64,000 nt of DNA. Source: Flaveria trinervia (taxonomy: Eukaryota; Streptophyta; Magnoliopsida; Asterales; Asteraceae). Below the pieces are notes generated by a model. That model was not told the DNA's origin. It saw only the letters and a program-made list of their open reading frames with translations, and did no database searches. The stretch is taken from the NCBI GenBank assembly GCA_025506515.1, contig CM046453.1, forward strand, positions 29,289,558 through 29,353,557. The letters run 5' to 3'. A program made the position numbers and the translations under genes. Numbering within the stretch: the first letter of the stretch is position 1; each line of letters opens with the position of its first letter. Of this stretch, positions 45,921-56,459 are shown in pieces.

Positions 45921-46660
45921 TGTTGGACCAAAGAACCAATGAGCCTCATCAAAACCTCCAAGTCCAACAGACATTACAACTGCTAAAGAGATCACAATAG
46001 CTGAAGACATCAGCTGATTACAAGGTCTGAAGACAAAGTCTAAAGACAAGATCTGAAGATTTCTACTGAAGACAAAGTCTGAAAGTAAGTACTGAAGACA
46101 AAGTCTAAAAGTGAAGTACTGAAGATAAAGTCTGAAGCTATCAGCTGAAGATAATGTCTGAAATAAAAGTCTGAAGAACAAAGACTGAAGACAAAGACTG
46201 AAGACCAGATGATCAGTAGTTGTCACAACAGCTGAAGTTATTAACTTCAGTAGTTGTGATGGTTTTCTTTTAGTACTTATAATTTACCTTTCAGTAGTTT
46301 ATAGTTTCAGTAGTTTTATGTTCTTGTACTTAGCATTTCTGAGATGTGATCAGTTGTTGAGAACATTCTCAGTAGTTTGCATAGTTTCAGTTGTTTGTAT
46401 AATTCTGTTAGATGTCACTATCAAGTGACATCAGCAGACGTCACATTCCTTATATAAGGAATGTTGACCTAATTGTAACGTGTGACTTCAGCCACCACGA
46501 AAGCATTTGAATGAAATATTCCTTTTGTAGAATTCTCTCTCTCTCTATAACCGTGTACTATTCCATTGAATATCAATTGAGTCTTGCTAATTGTCTAATT
46601 CATTGTTCGAATTCCGCTGCAATCTACTCTATTAATCAACTTAAATCACTGATCCTAACA
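45921..46660 (+). repeat. LTR1 of element E
   Basis: The 740-bp LTR runs from TGTTGGACCAAAG to GATCCTAACA. It holds short tandem units (CTGAAGACAAAGT) at 46020-46210, the words CAGTAGTTGT and AACTTCAGTAG, and the palindromic promoter block at 46413-46463. Confidence 0.92.
46413..46463 (+). promoter_or_regulatory. Palindromic promoter block of LTR1
   Basis: Three symmetrical words stand in a row: TGTCACT-ATCA-AGTGACA (46413-46430), GACGTC (46437-46442) and CATTCCTTATATAAGGAATG (46444-46463). The last is a perfect 20-bp palindrome with the TATA box TATATAAG in it. GACGTC contains the core bound by plant bZIP factors (family knowledge). The same block is in LTR2 (palindrome 56010-56029) and LTR3 (62774-62793). 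Confidence 0.8.
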
Positions 46661-46662
46661 AA

Positions 46663-46674
46663 TGGTATCAGAGC
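46663..46674 (+). other. Primer binding site of E1
   Basis: TGGTATCAGAGC lies 2 bp after LTR1. A leader of about 210 bp without other features follows. Confidence 0.92.
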
Positions 46675-46884
46675 AGGTTAATCATTGATCGATCTAACAA
46701 TTGATCATTGAAACTGCTATTTCGATATCTAAGTTGATCGAATTAGCATATTTGCAAGAATTGGTTATAGAGATTGAATTTCTGCTGCTTTCGGTTATTT
46801 GCTTTGAGATTTCTCTTGGTTCGTATTGAGTTTGTTGTGTTTGCTAAATCGGTTAAAACTTAATTGAATTTGATTGAATCTAGA

Positions 46885-49770
46885 ATGACTACTCCTTCTA
46901 ATGACCCTCACAATACTGGCTCCTCAACCAAGCCTCGATGCTGGTTAGGACTGAGTAAACATATGGCAACGAAGAATGCTCCATCACCTGTCTGTTAACA
47001 GTTCAGGTTGTTGGACATCTGTGGTACATAGTCCACACAAGCCTATGGTGAAAAATCCAGAAACCAACCAAATGGTTCCAAAGAAGAAGGAACAATACTC
47101 AGATGAGGATCGAAAACTGTTTGAGATTGATGCTAAAGCCCATGGAATTCTGGCCATGGCACTGCCGAATGAAATCTATTAGGGCTTATGCATCATGAAA
47201 CTGCTCATGACCTCTGGAATGCATTGAAAGAACAATTTGGTTGAACAGATGAGATCTTAGCAAACAACAGAGAAATCCTTTTCCAACAATATGAGACATT
47301 CTCTCATAGGAAGGGTGAGACACTGACTCAACAGTTTGAGCGTTTTCCTGTTTGATCTCTGAGCTGAAAATGGTCAAACATGATACACTAATAGTCAGAT
47401 GAACAACAGATTCCTCAGATCACTTCCTGAGAGATGGGACACATATACCATTGTCCTACGCTCCAGTGCAAATCTGGATAGCCTATCTCTCACCCAACTC
47501 CATGGGAAACTGCTTACATTTGAAAGAGAGATAGAGCAGAAAAGGAAACTGGCATCATCAGGAAAGCTCACTGATGACTTTGTACCAGGGAACACTGCCT
47601 TGGTTGGTCATGAGTCAGAATATGCTGCATCAGAAAGCCATTATGATGAGCATATAGATTTCTCTTCAAACAGTTTTGATCATGCATTTGTTAGTGTGAT
47701 AGTCAGTCAGGCTGTATAGTGACAATTTGTGCTTCATATGGATGATTTGAAAGGTATTGCTGATGATGACTTAGAAGAGATGGATATTCTGAGCCAAATG
47801 GCCTTGATTAATATCAGATCTCAAAAGTTCTACAAGAGAACTGGTAGGAAATTTCCAGGACTCTCTGGCAAAACCAAAGTTGGTTTTGACAAGAGTAAGT
47901 GAGGTGTCACAAATGCCACAGGCTGGGCACTTTGCAAGAGAGTGTAGATCAACTGGATCTAACTCCTCTGCACCCTTTGTGACTTTTCCAAGCAATAGTT
48001 CACAAAACAGAGGGCAACATCCTGCTAGTTCTGGTCATCACTCACAACCTCTATCTCCTGCATATTTTGTCCCTCAGGGTCCAATGCCATATCCATATCC
48101 CTGCTATTACATGCCACAGCCAAATCAAGTTCAAGTTCCTATTGCACAACAACCTCAAGCCTTACCTGAGCCTCAACCATCTTAACCATCTCAATCACAA
48201 CCTCATCACAGCTTCTTCACCCCTGGTGCTGTTGACTGGAGCAGTTTACCAGATGATCTTTCTGGTAATGAGCATTATTTGCTAGTGATGGTCAACATGT
48301 GGTGAACATCCTTTTCGGAATCTTGCTCTCATGGCCCTGGAGTCTACTGAGGGTTCATGCTCCAATGCATCTTCATCACAGGTAACCCAGGTATCCTCTG
48401 AGGCTAAGGCCAAGCTATGTTCTGAATCTTGCATAGCTGCATTTATCTCTATTAGAGAGGCAAATGTAGCTTTAATAAATCAAAATCTTGAGCTTGAGCA
48501 AACCCTTTCCAAAAGAAAAGCTGAGTATGAGTCTGTCCTTAAAGATAAAGATGATGAGATTATAAGCTTAAATGCCAATTAAATGATGAAAAGGCTAAGG
48601 TTGAGGTCATTCTTGAGAACCACAGAGATCTCAAAGAAACACTTGCAGCTACCCAAGTTGAGTGTGACCGTTGGGTATCATCCTGCAAGGATTTGAAATG
48701 CTTCTCAGCAAGCAAACAACTTCGAATGTGAAGTGTGGAATAGGTTACAATCACATTGCACCACCTACAGATTTTACTCCAAAATCAATAGTAAAACCTG
48801 AAGGTGAAAGTAATTTCCAAACCACATCATCATGTGTATCATCCTCAAGAGATCACCCAAATCAAAAGATGAAATCAGTGTTGATACCTCAGCAAATCAA
48901 TTGCCTGATGGGTTAACTACTGATAAGCACATGAAGCTGAGTACTTCAGATGTTGTCCCTCAAAGTACCTCAAGTACTGAAGGGCAAGTCACAACATCTG
49001 AAAAGCATTTCAAATCAACTGAAATAAAAGGATTAACAACTGCTGAGGAATCTATCATACGGTCTTTCAGGACGGATAGAGAACAGCTGAAGAACAAGTC
49101 TTCAGTTGTTACAGATCCTTCTGTACTTAACACAAGTACTGAAAGGAGGAAAGTACTGAAGATCACACCTTCAGTAGTTTCCACTTCAGCAGTTGATCAA
49201 TCCAAGATGAAGAATAAGCCATGTGACATATGTGGTAATTCAATCATCTTTCTGATGAAGTTGGTACAAAAAGGGTTCCAAACTCAACAGAGATAAGCTC
49301 ATTAAAATGCAGATGGATCAAATGAAAAATGAGTTTGAGACCAAGTTTGTACCACAGTCATCCCAAATTGATAAACCCAAGGCTTCACCCAAATCCAAAA
49401 AGAAGGATAGGGTTTATCATAAAACAGCTGATAGTGTTCCTCATGATAAAAATCAGACTAAGTCTGTGAATTTCAAGGAGGAAATGGTGGGCCACAAGAA
49501 CTCATCAAAAACAAGTACTGATGTGTCACAAGAGCTGAAAGCTTTAGCTACAAATCAACAAACTTGTTATGATGGTTCACATTTGGGGAGAGTTAACCAA
49601 CTAGATGCACCTGTGATCAAACCACTGAAAAGGTATTCCAAGCCAAATCCAAGGAATCCATTTCAGCACCATCTCCACCTTCATCAGCTGTTAATCATGA
49701 GAAACAGTTATGGTTAAATCTGTTGATGAAAACAGACCCAAACCACAAAGGTTTGGGTCTCAAAACCTAA
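46885..49770 (+). pseudogene. Element E1 gag and gag-pol linker, broken
   Basis: The start at 46885 (MTTPSNDPHNTGSS) is the same as in E2. A base lost near 46938 shifts the frame. The gag core runs on at 46976-47182 (KKEQYSDEDRKLFEIDAKAH) and 47399-47719 (NNRFLRSLPERWDTYTIVL). The first zinc knuckle, intact in E2, is broken here by two one-base losses near 47900 and 47926. Linker frames at 48331-48582 and 48832-49296 are rich in Ser and Thr. A second knuckle starts CDIC at 49222 but is shifted directly afterwards. The linker up to 49717 is lysine-rich. Confidence 0.82.
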
Positions 49771-49780
49771 CTAGTTCCTT

Positions 49781-51300
49781 GTGATGAATGCAGGGTCTTC
49801 AGCATGCCAAAGAAGCATCTGGTATGTAGACAGTGGAGGATCTATGCATATGACAGGGAGCAGTTCTATTCTTAATGACTACTCTCAAGGAAAGAAGGGA
49901 TTTGTTTCATTTGGAAATGATGCTAAGGGTTACATCATCGGGAAAGGATATGTGTCTAATGGGAAATCAGATTTGATGATATTAACCATGTGGAGAATCT
50001 CAAGTATAATCTACTGAGTGTCAGTCAGATGTGTGATAAAGGGCATGTTGCACTTTTCACAAGCCAGAACTGCAGGATTCTGTCTTCCACAGTTCTGAGG
50101 CTGATTGACAAGGTATTGGATGAACATACTCTCCTGAAGGCCAACAGGATTGGAAGAGTATATGCCCTGGATTTGTCAAAGAAGATTGATTTGAGGGTCA
50201 TGCTTGCCTGTTCTCCAAAGCCTCTCCTAGGAATCTAAACTGTGGCACAGAAGGCTGGGTCATGTATCTCAAAAACATGAATCAGCTGATCCACAATAGT
50301 TTAGTGAGAGGTCTACCAATAAAGGAGTTCCACTGTGATGAAACCTGCACTGCTTGTTTGAAAGGAAAACACACACAAGTCTCATTCCCTCCTATTAAAG
50401 AACCTAAGTCCACTGCCTGCTTGCAGTTACTGCACATGGATCTATTTGGTCCTGTGAGAGTGATGAGCATGGCAAAGAAGAAATACTGTCTGCTAATGTG
50501 GATGATTACTCCAGATTTGTATGGACTTTATCTTGCATTCAAAGGATGAGGTTGCTCAGACAATTATAAACTTTGTGTTGTATGTTGAGAAGCAGTATTC
50601 CCTATCAGTCAAGTGTATAAGGAGTGATAATGGACAGAATTCAGAAACCATACACTTGATGATTTTTATCTCTCAAAGGGAATCAAGAGGCAGTTTAGCA
50701 TCCCAAGGACTCCAGAACAAAATGGAGTAGTGGAGAGAAAGAATAGGACCCTAACTGAAGCTGCAAGGTCCATGTTGGCTGACTCTGGTTTGCCATTGAC
50801 CTTTTGGGCTGAAGCTGTCAACACAGCTTGCTATGTGCAGAACAGAGTTTTAGTAAATCAAGGTTGATGAAGACTCCATATGAAGTTCTACATCATTTGG
50901 CTCCTCTAATTTCATTCTTCAAAGCCTTTGGGTGTCCTTGTTTCATTCTCAACACAAAGGATCATCTCCACAAATTTGATCCTAAGGTGGATGCAGGTAT
51001 TTTGTAGGATATTCATCCACATGCAAGGCTTACAGAGTCTTCAACTGCAGAACAAAGATAGTTGAAGAAACCTTGCATGTGAAGTTTAATGAATCTCCTA
51101 AGGATAAAATTCCACAAAACCCTGTGGAGTTGTTTGATCTGGATATACTGCAATATGTTCCTTATCAACCTCCAGCTGTTGCAGATCATGTGAATAAATC
51201 ATCTTCTGCAGCAAGTCTTCCACCCGGTGGTACTAAGATGATGATGATATCAGTACTCACCTTTTCAAGTTTAGTGATCAACTGCCTGAGTCCACTAAAC
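49781..51300 (+). pseudogene. Element E1 pol, part 1: protease and integrase
   Basis: The protease has an intact DSG at 49829-49837, in SIWYVDSGGSMHMTG. The pre-integrase part carries NLKYNLLSVSQMCDKGH (49990 on). The integrase zinc-binding region is near 50233-50375, ending CTACLKGK. The core has LLHMDLFGPVRV with the first Asp, RSDNGQNS with the second, and near 50725 GVVERKNRTL with the Glu, spread over different frames. The linker after integrase reads HVKFNESPKDKIPQ. Several one-base shifts separate the parts. Confidence 0.84.
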
Positions 51301-53070
51301 TTGATGTTCCTGTAGCTTCAGCAGCTCCATCCACAACAAATGCTGATGAGATTTCTGACTCCTCTACATCATTTGAAGTTGCCATCTCATACTTGGTTTC
51401 AAGAGTCTGGATCAACATCTGTTGCTGCTGAACCTACTACAAACACTTGCACTGATCTTATAGAGTACCAGAGGTGAAGAATCACCCAATGTCTCAAATC
51501 ATTGGTGATATCAATGCTCGTGTCTCAACCAGAAGTCAATTGTCCAACTTCTGCTTCTATGCTCTCTTCATCAGTCAGCTAGAGCCAAAGAGCTATCATG
51601 TTGCTTTAAGAGACAACGGATGGGTTGAAGCCATGCAGCTTGAGCTACTTAAGTTCAAAAAGCAGCAAGTGTGGGAACTAGCTCCTCTACCCTAGGTAAG
51701 TGTGCAATAGGCACTAAGTGGGTGTTTAGGAATAAAAACTGTTGTAAATGGGCTTATTGTCAAGAACAAGGCTAGACTGGTTGTACAGGGTTTTCACAAG
51801 AAGAAGGTATTGATTATGATGAACCTTTGCCCCTGTAGCTAGACTGGAGGCAATTAGATTGTTCTTAGCCTATGCTGCATTCCACAATCTTAAAGTTTTT
51901 CAAATGGATGTCAAAAGTGCTTTTTATATGGAAAAATAAAAAAAGAGGTGTATGTGTGTCAAGCACCAGGTTTTGAGGACAATAAACATCCTGATTGGGT
52001 GTATAAACTTGATAAGGCTCTATATGGGTTGAAGCAAGCTCCTAGAGCCTGGTATGAAACACTTTCAAATTTTCTTCTTCAAAATAATTTCACTAGAGGC
52101 TCCATAGATAAAAATTTGTTTATTAAGAAAGTGGATCAGCATAAGCTACTTGTTCAAATTTATATTGATGATAATTTTTGCATTCTCTGATCCCCAGTTG
52201 TGTGATGATTTTACAAGTTTAATGAAACAAAAGTTTGAAATGAGTGCAATGGGAGAATTACAGTTCTTTCTAGGCTTGCAAATCAAACAAAAGGCTGATG
52301 GAACCTTCATTCATCAGTCAAAATATACAAAAATCTTTTGAATAAGTTTGATTTACAAAACTGTAAGCCTGTTCTACTCCATGTGCAACACTACACAACT
52401 GGATGTAGATCAGAAAGGTAAAGCTGTTGATGAAACACTTTACAGATGTATGATTGGGTCCTTGATGTACTTAACAGCTTCTAGACCAGATATTATGTTT
52501 GCAACTTGTGTTTGTGCTAGATTTCAGGCTGCTCCTAAAGAGTCTCATTTGATTGCAGTCAAGAGGATCTTTAGATATCTGCAAGGTACACAAGCTCTAG
52601 GTCTTTGGTATTCCACTGGACACTCTTGCAAATTATGCTTTTTCTGATAGTGACTATGCAGGGTGTAAGTTAACTAGAAAGTCAACTTCTGGTGGATGTC
52701 AATCCTAGGCAACTGTTTGATTTCTTGGCAGAGTAAGAAACAAACATTTGTTGCTACATCCACTGCTGAAGCAGAGTACATTGCTGCTGTAAGTTGTACA
52801 TCTCAGGTACTCTGACATCAGAACTAATTATAGGATTATGGCATTACCGAGACTAAGACTCCATTGTTAATGGATAGTGCTTCAGCTCTGTGTATTGTCA
52901 AGAATCCAGTCCAGCATTCTCGGACCAAACATATAGAGATCAGACACCATTTTATTAGGGATTGTTTTGAAAAAGGTCTGATTGATCCAAAGTTTGTGCC
53001 AAGTGCTGATGAGCTTACAGATATATTTACTAAGCCTTGGATAGTTCAACTTTCCAAAACCTTGTGTTAA
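51301..53070 (+). pseudogene. Element E1 pol, part 2: RT and RNase H
   Basis: RT starts near 51590 with YHVALRDNGWVEAMQLELLK. The core frame 51948-52190 has [15 protein letters not shown] and the catalytic YIDD at 52161-52172, then shifts. RNase H has the YLTASRPDIMFATCVC lead, a shifted SDSDYAGCK near 52648, TAEAEYIAAVSC near 52763, and MDSASALCIV in the last frame, 52864-53070. The end, ELTDIFTKPW, followed by a TAA stop, is typical of copia pol. E2 lacks this whole region. Confidence 0.86.
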
Positions 53071-53751
53071 GCCTGGTATGCTGCAGCTAGAATAAGTGAC
53101 AACTACTGATGATCTCAGTAAACAAGTACTATGACCATTAGTAAACATGTCACAAATAAGTACTGATAAGTTTTATTCTCAGTTGGTTTCATAACTACTG
53201 TAGACTAAATTACTTAAAAAGTACTGTACTTTCTGTTAAAAGAAACTGATGCAGTTACAACTACTGATGTTAGTAAGAACAGATAAGTACTGATGTCCTA
53301 TGAAACAACTGAAAACAGCTAAAAAGTCGATGAGTAATGTTGAGGACAGGATGAAACAACTGAAAAGCTAACAATTGACGAAAACTACTGATGAGAATTT
53401 TCTCTTCAATCGTTTCCACAAACTGCTGTTTCACCTTAAACAACTGATGACAAAACCATGTCTTCAGTAGTTTCACAACTACTGATGACTAACACCAAGT
53501 CCTCAGTTGTTTTTCTACACTGCAGCCAAAACCAAGGTTTTCAGTAGTTTCATACCTACTGATGACCAAAACCAAGTCTTCAGTTGTTTCAAATGTTTGA
53601 TAGTTAAAACCAAGTCTTCAGTTGTTTTCATACAACTGATGACAACACCAACACTTTCAGTCGTTTTCTTTTCAGCCTTTTCTTAACCTATAAATACCTG
53701 CACTTATAGCCGAACGTTTCATTACGTTTTCTATCCTTTTCTCTCTCAACA
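53071..53751 (+). repeat. Spacer of E1 filled with ACTACTGA / TCAGTAGT words
   Basis: No gene is supported between pol and ORF3. From about 53100 to 53680, words such as CAACTACTGATGAC and their near reverse complements (TTCAGTAGTTTCA, CTTCAGTTGTTT) occur every 30-60 bp, often facing each other, with AAAACCAAGTC between. They can form many short hairpins. The words also occur in the E LTRs. Confidence 0.75.
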
Positions 53752-55476
53752 ATGGCGACCATGAATCTCAAACCCAGACAAATGTGTTGCCTACCTCTCA
53801 AAATCGGCCTTTTGGAACAAATTTGATAATGCCATCGATCTTATGGTGAATTCCAATACAGAACCGCCTTTCTTTTGAATCCTACCATATACCCCGATTC
53901 CTTAACCAATTCTGGACCAACGTCTCTGTAACAACTGGTGAAAATGATAGCCAAATCACTCTCCAGTCGTTGGTCAACCAGAAAAGGTGGTAATCACCCC
54001 TGACTCATTCGCAAAACCCTAAATTTGCATGATGCCACCTGTATTATAGAATACCGAAAGGCACCATTGATATGTATTTCATCAAAAAGGGTATGAAGGA
54101 GAATTAAGTGCTACAACCATTCTCAAAAAGCACTTCCATGATGCTGAAAGACTTATCTTCCACATGGTGAATGTCTGCCTTGCTTCAAAGACATCTTCAT
54201 GGGATCAGATGTCCTCAAGATGGCAACAGGTATTGTACTCTATCTTTGAACGACAAACTCTAAATTTTTCAGAGATAGTGTTTATGGAACTTAAGGATCT
54301 GGCTCAGAAACCTGTGACAAACAGATGGCTACTATATCCCAGGTTTCTGATGGCCATAATGTTAAATCAATTAAAATCTGAAGCCTTGTTGGTCTTGGAG
54401 TCCCTGCTCCAGCTGTCTTAGCTGAGGTATACTCCAGGCATAACTCTGACCTTACTCTCAAAGGGGCTGCCCGACTGCTCAAACCCAAACAGAGGGAACC
54501 CACAGCCTCCACCTCCAGATCCAAAGTCCCCACCAAACCCAAACCCCAAAAAGCCCAAAAAGGCTACTCAGGGAGATGAGTGCCCTGAGGATGCCCCTGT
54601 ACCACCAATACAGGAAACCCATACTGGTTCTAACCCCCCAGTCATGTCAGAGACTCAACCAGCTGAAACCGCACAGGTATCCTCTCCACAGGATCCTGTT
54701 GCAACAAATTTGGGATACCACATTACTGGAACCTATCTCAGTTGAGAAGGTTACCATTGAAGAGCATTTCTCACCCCGGGTGCAATCTGCTTCTGACCAA
54801 TCTCCAAATGCAACCGCCCCTCAAAGCCCAACCCTTATAGTTGCTAAAGTGCTAAGTCAGCTGCATTCCTCACCCCCTCCCCAGAAACCAATTAACACTG
54901 GGAATACCTCACCAATTGAGGGGGAGGATCAAAATGCTGCTGATAACCCATAACACAAGGGTTATAATGTTCAATCTCGAAGTGTAGAAGAGGAGGTTAG
55001 AACATCTGGTTAGGCTGCCACTTCTACTGATTCAGCAAATGAACAGGATGAAGTTGGTAACATATATAAGACCTCACCAGAGGCAACTGCCAATGAAGGA
55101 CAAAGTCCAGAGGCAGGAAGTCCCCGGAACCAAGAACAAGGGGCATATGCATATACTGATCTACACTCAGGGCATGTACATCCTGATTTAATCAGGATGT
55201 CAGATGATTCAGCAAAGACTGATGATGACCTGGGCTTTTTCTTTGATGTCTTAGCTCATAACACAATCCTAGAGACTGAGGTGAGCAGACTCAAAGAACT
55301 GCTAGCCAAAATGTCTCAGGATAAAAGTCTATCTGCCCTAATAAACCAACAGATGGCACCTTCATTTGAAGGTTCACCAAACACACAGCCAATACACTTA
55401 ACTAAGCCACCAGCCACTGCTTTTGGCACCACCTCTCAGGGACAGAACCCCTCTAAGCAGATGGTTGCAACCTTTC
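53752..55476 (+). pseudogene. Post-pol ORF3 of E1, left part, cut by LTR2
   Basis: ATG at 53752 follows a pyrimidine-rich stretch and is a likely start, but stops and shifts follow. Recognisable pieces include NPTIYPDSL near 53880, GYEGELSATTILKKHF near 54090, the frame 54164-54421 (IFHMVNVCLASKTSSWDQMS and LYPRFL), and a proline- and serine-rich part in the frame that opens at 54576 and includes 55197-55499. The frame runs without a PPT directly into LTR2 at 55477. As I recall, similar frames follow pol in Asteraceae copia elements. The function is unknown. The missing right part corresponds to ORF3 of E2 after GCAACCTTTC. Confidence 0.75.
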
Positions 55477-56230
55477 TGTTGGACCAAAAGAACCAATGAG
55501 CCTGATCAGAAAAACCTCTAAGTCCCATAAACATTACAACTGCTGAAGAAGATCACAACAGGTGAAGACATCAGCTGATTACAAGGTCTGAAGACAAGAT
55601 CTGAAGATTTCTATTAAAGACAAAGTCTGAAAGTAAAGTACTGAAGACAAAGTCTGAAAGTGAAGTACAGAAGACAAAGTCTGAAGCTATCTGCTGAAGA
55701 CAACGTCTAAAGTAAAAGTCTGAAGAACAAAGACTGAAGACAAAGACTGAAGACCAGAGTGATCAGTAGTTGTCACAACAGCTGAAGTTATTACGTCAGT
55801 AGTTGTGATGGTTTTCCTTTTCAGTACTTGTAATTCACCTTTTTCAGTAGTTTATAGTTTCAGTAGTTTTAGTTCAGTAGTTTTATGTTTTTGTACTTAG
55901 CACTCTGAGATGTGATAAGTTGTTGAGAACATTCTCAGTAGTTTGCATAGTTTCAGTTGTTTGTATAAATCTATTAGATGTCACTATCAAGTGACATCAG
56001 CAGACGTCACATTCCTTATATAAGGAATGTTGACCTAATTGTAACGTGTGACATTCAGCCACCATGAAAGTATTTGAATGAAATATTCCTTTTGCAGAAT
56101 TCTCTCTCTCTCTATAACCGTGTGCTTTTCTATTGAATATCATTGAGTTTTTGCTAAATTGTCTAATTCATTGTTCGAATTCCGCTGCAATCTACTCTAA
56201 TTGATCAAACTTAGATCACTGATCCTAACA
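55477..56230 (+). repeat. LTR2 of element E (start of E2)
   Basis: The 754-bp LTR is of the same family. It differs from LTR1 and LTR3 together at many sites: it reads ATAAACATT where they read ACAGACATT, CTGAAGAAG for CTAAAG, AATCTATTAG for AATTCTGTTAG, and CCATGAAAGTA for CCACGAAAGCA. It also lacks one CAAAGTCTGAAGA unit. It directly follows ORF3 sequence with no purine tract. Confidence 0.9.
56010..56029 (+). promoter_or_regulatory. Palindromic TATA block of LTR2
   Basis: CATTCCTTATATAAGGAATG is unchanged here, preceded by GACGTC and by the TGTCACT/AGTGACA arms, as in LTR1. Confidence 0.8.
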
Positions 56231-56232
56231 AA

Positions 56233-56244
56233 TGGTATCAGAGC
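56233..56244 (+). other. Primer binding site of E2
   Basis: TGGTATCAGAGC lies 2 bp after LTR2, with a leader of about 215 bp to the gag start. Confidence 0.92.
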
Positions 56245-56459
56245 AGGTTAATCATTGATCGATCTAACAATTGATCATTGAAACTGCTATTTCGATATCT
56301 AAGTTTGATCGAATTAGCATATTTGCAAGAAATGGTTATAGAGATTGAATTTCTGCTACTTTCGGTTATTTGATTTGAGATTTCTCTTGGTTCATATTGA
56401 GTTTGTTGGGTTTTGAACTAAATCAGTTAAAACTTAATTGAATTTGATTGAATCTGAGA

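Noticed and set aside
46533..46545. (CT)n tract after the E promoter
   Set aside because: A short pyrimidine run common in plant 5' leaders. It is repeated in the three LTRs only because they are copies.
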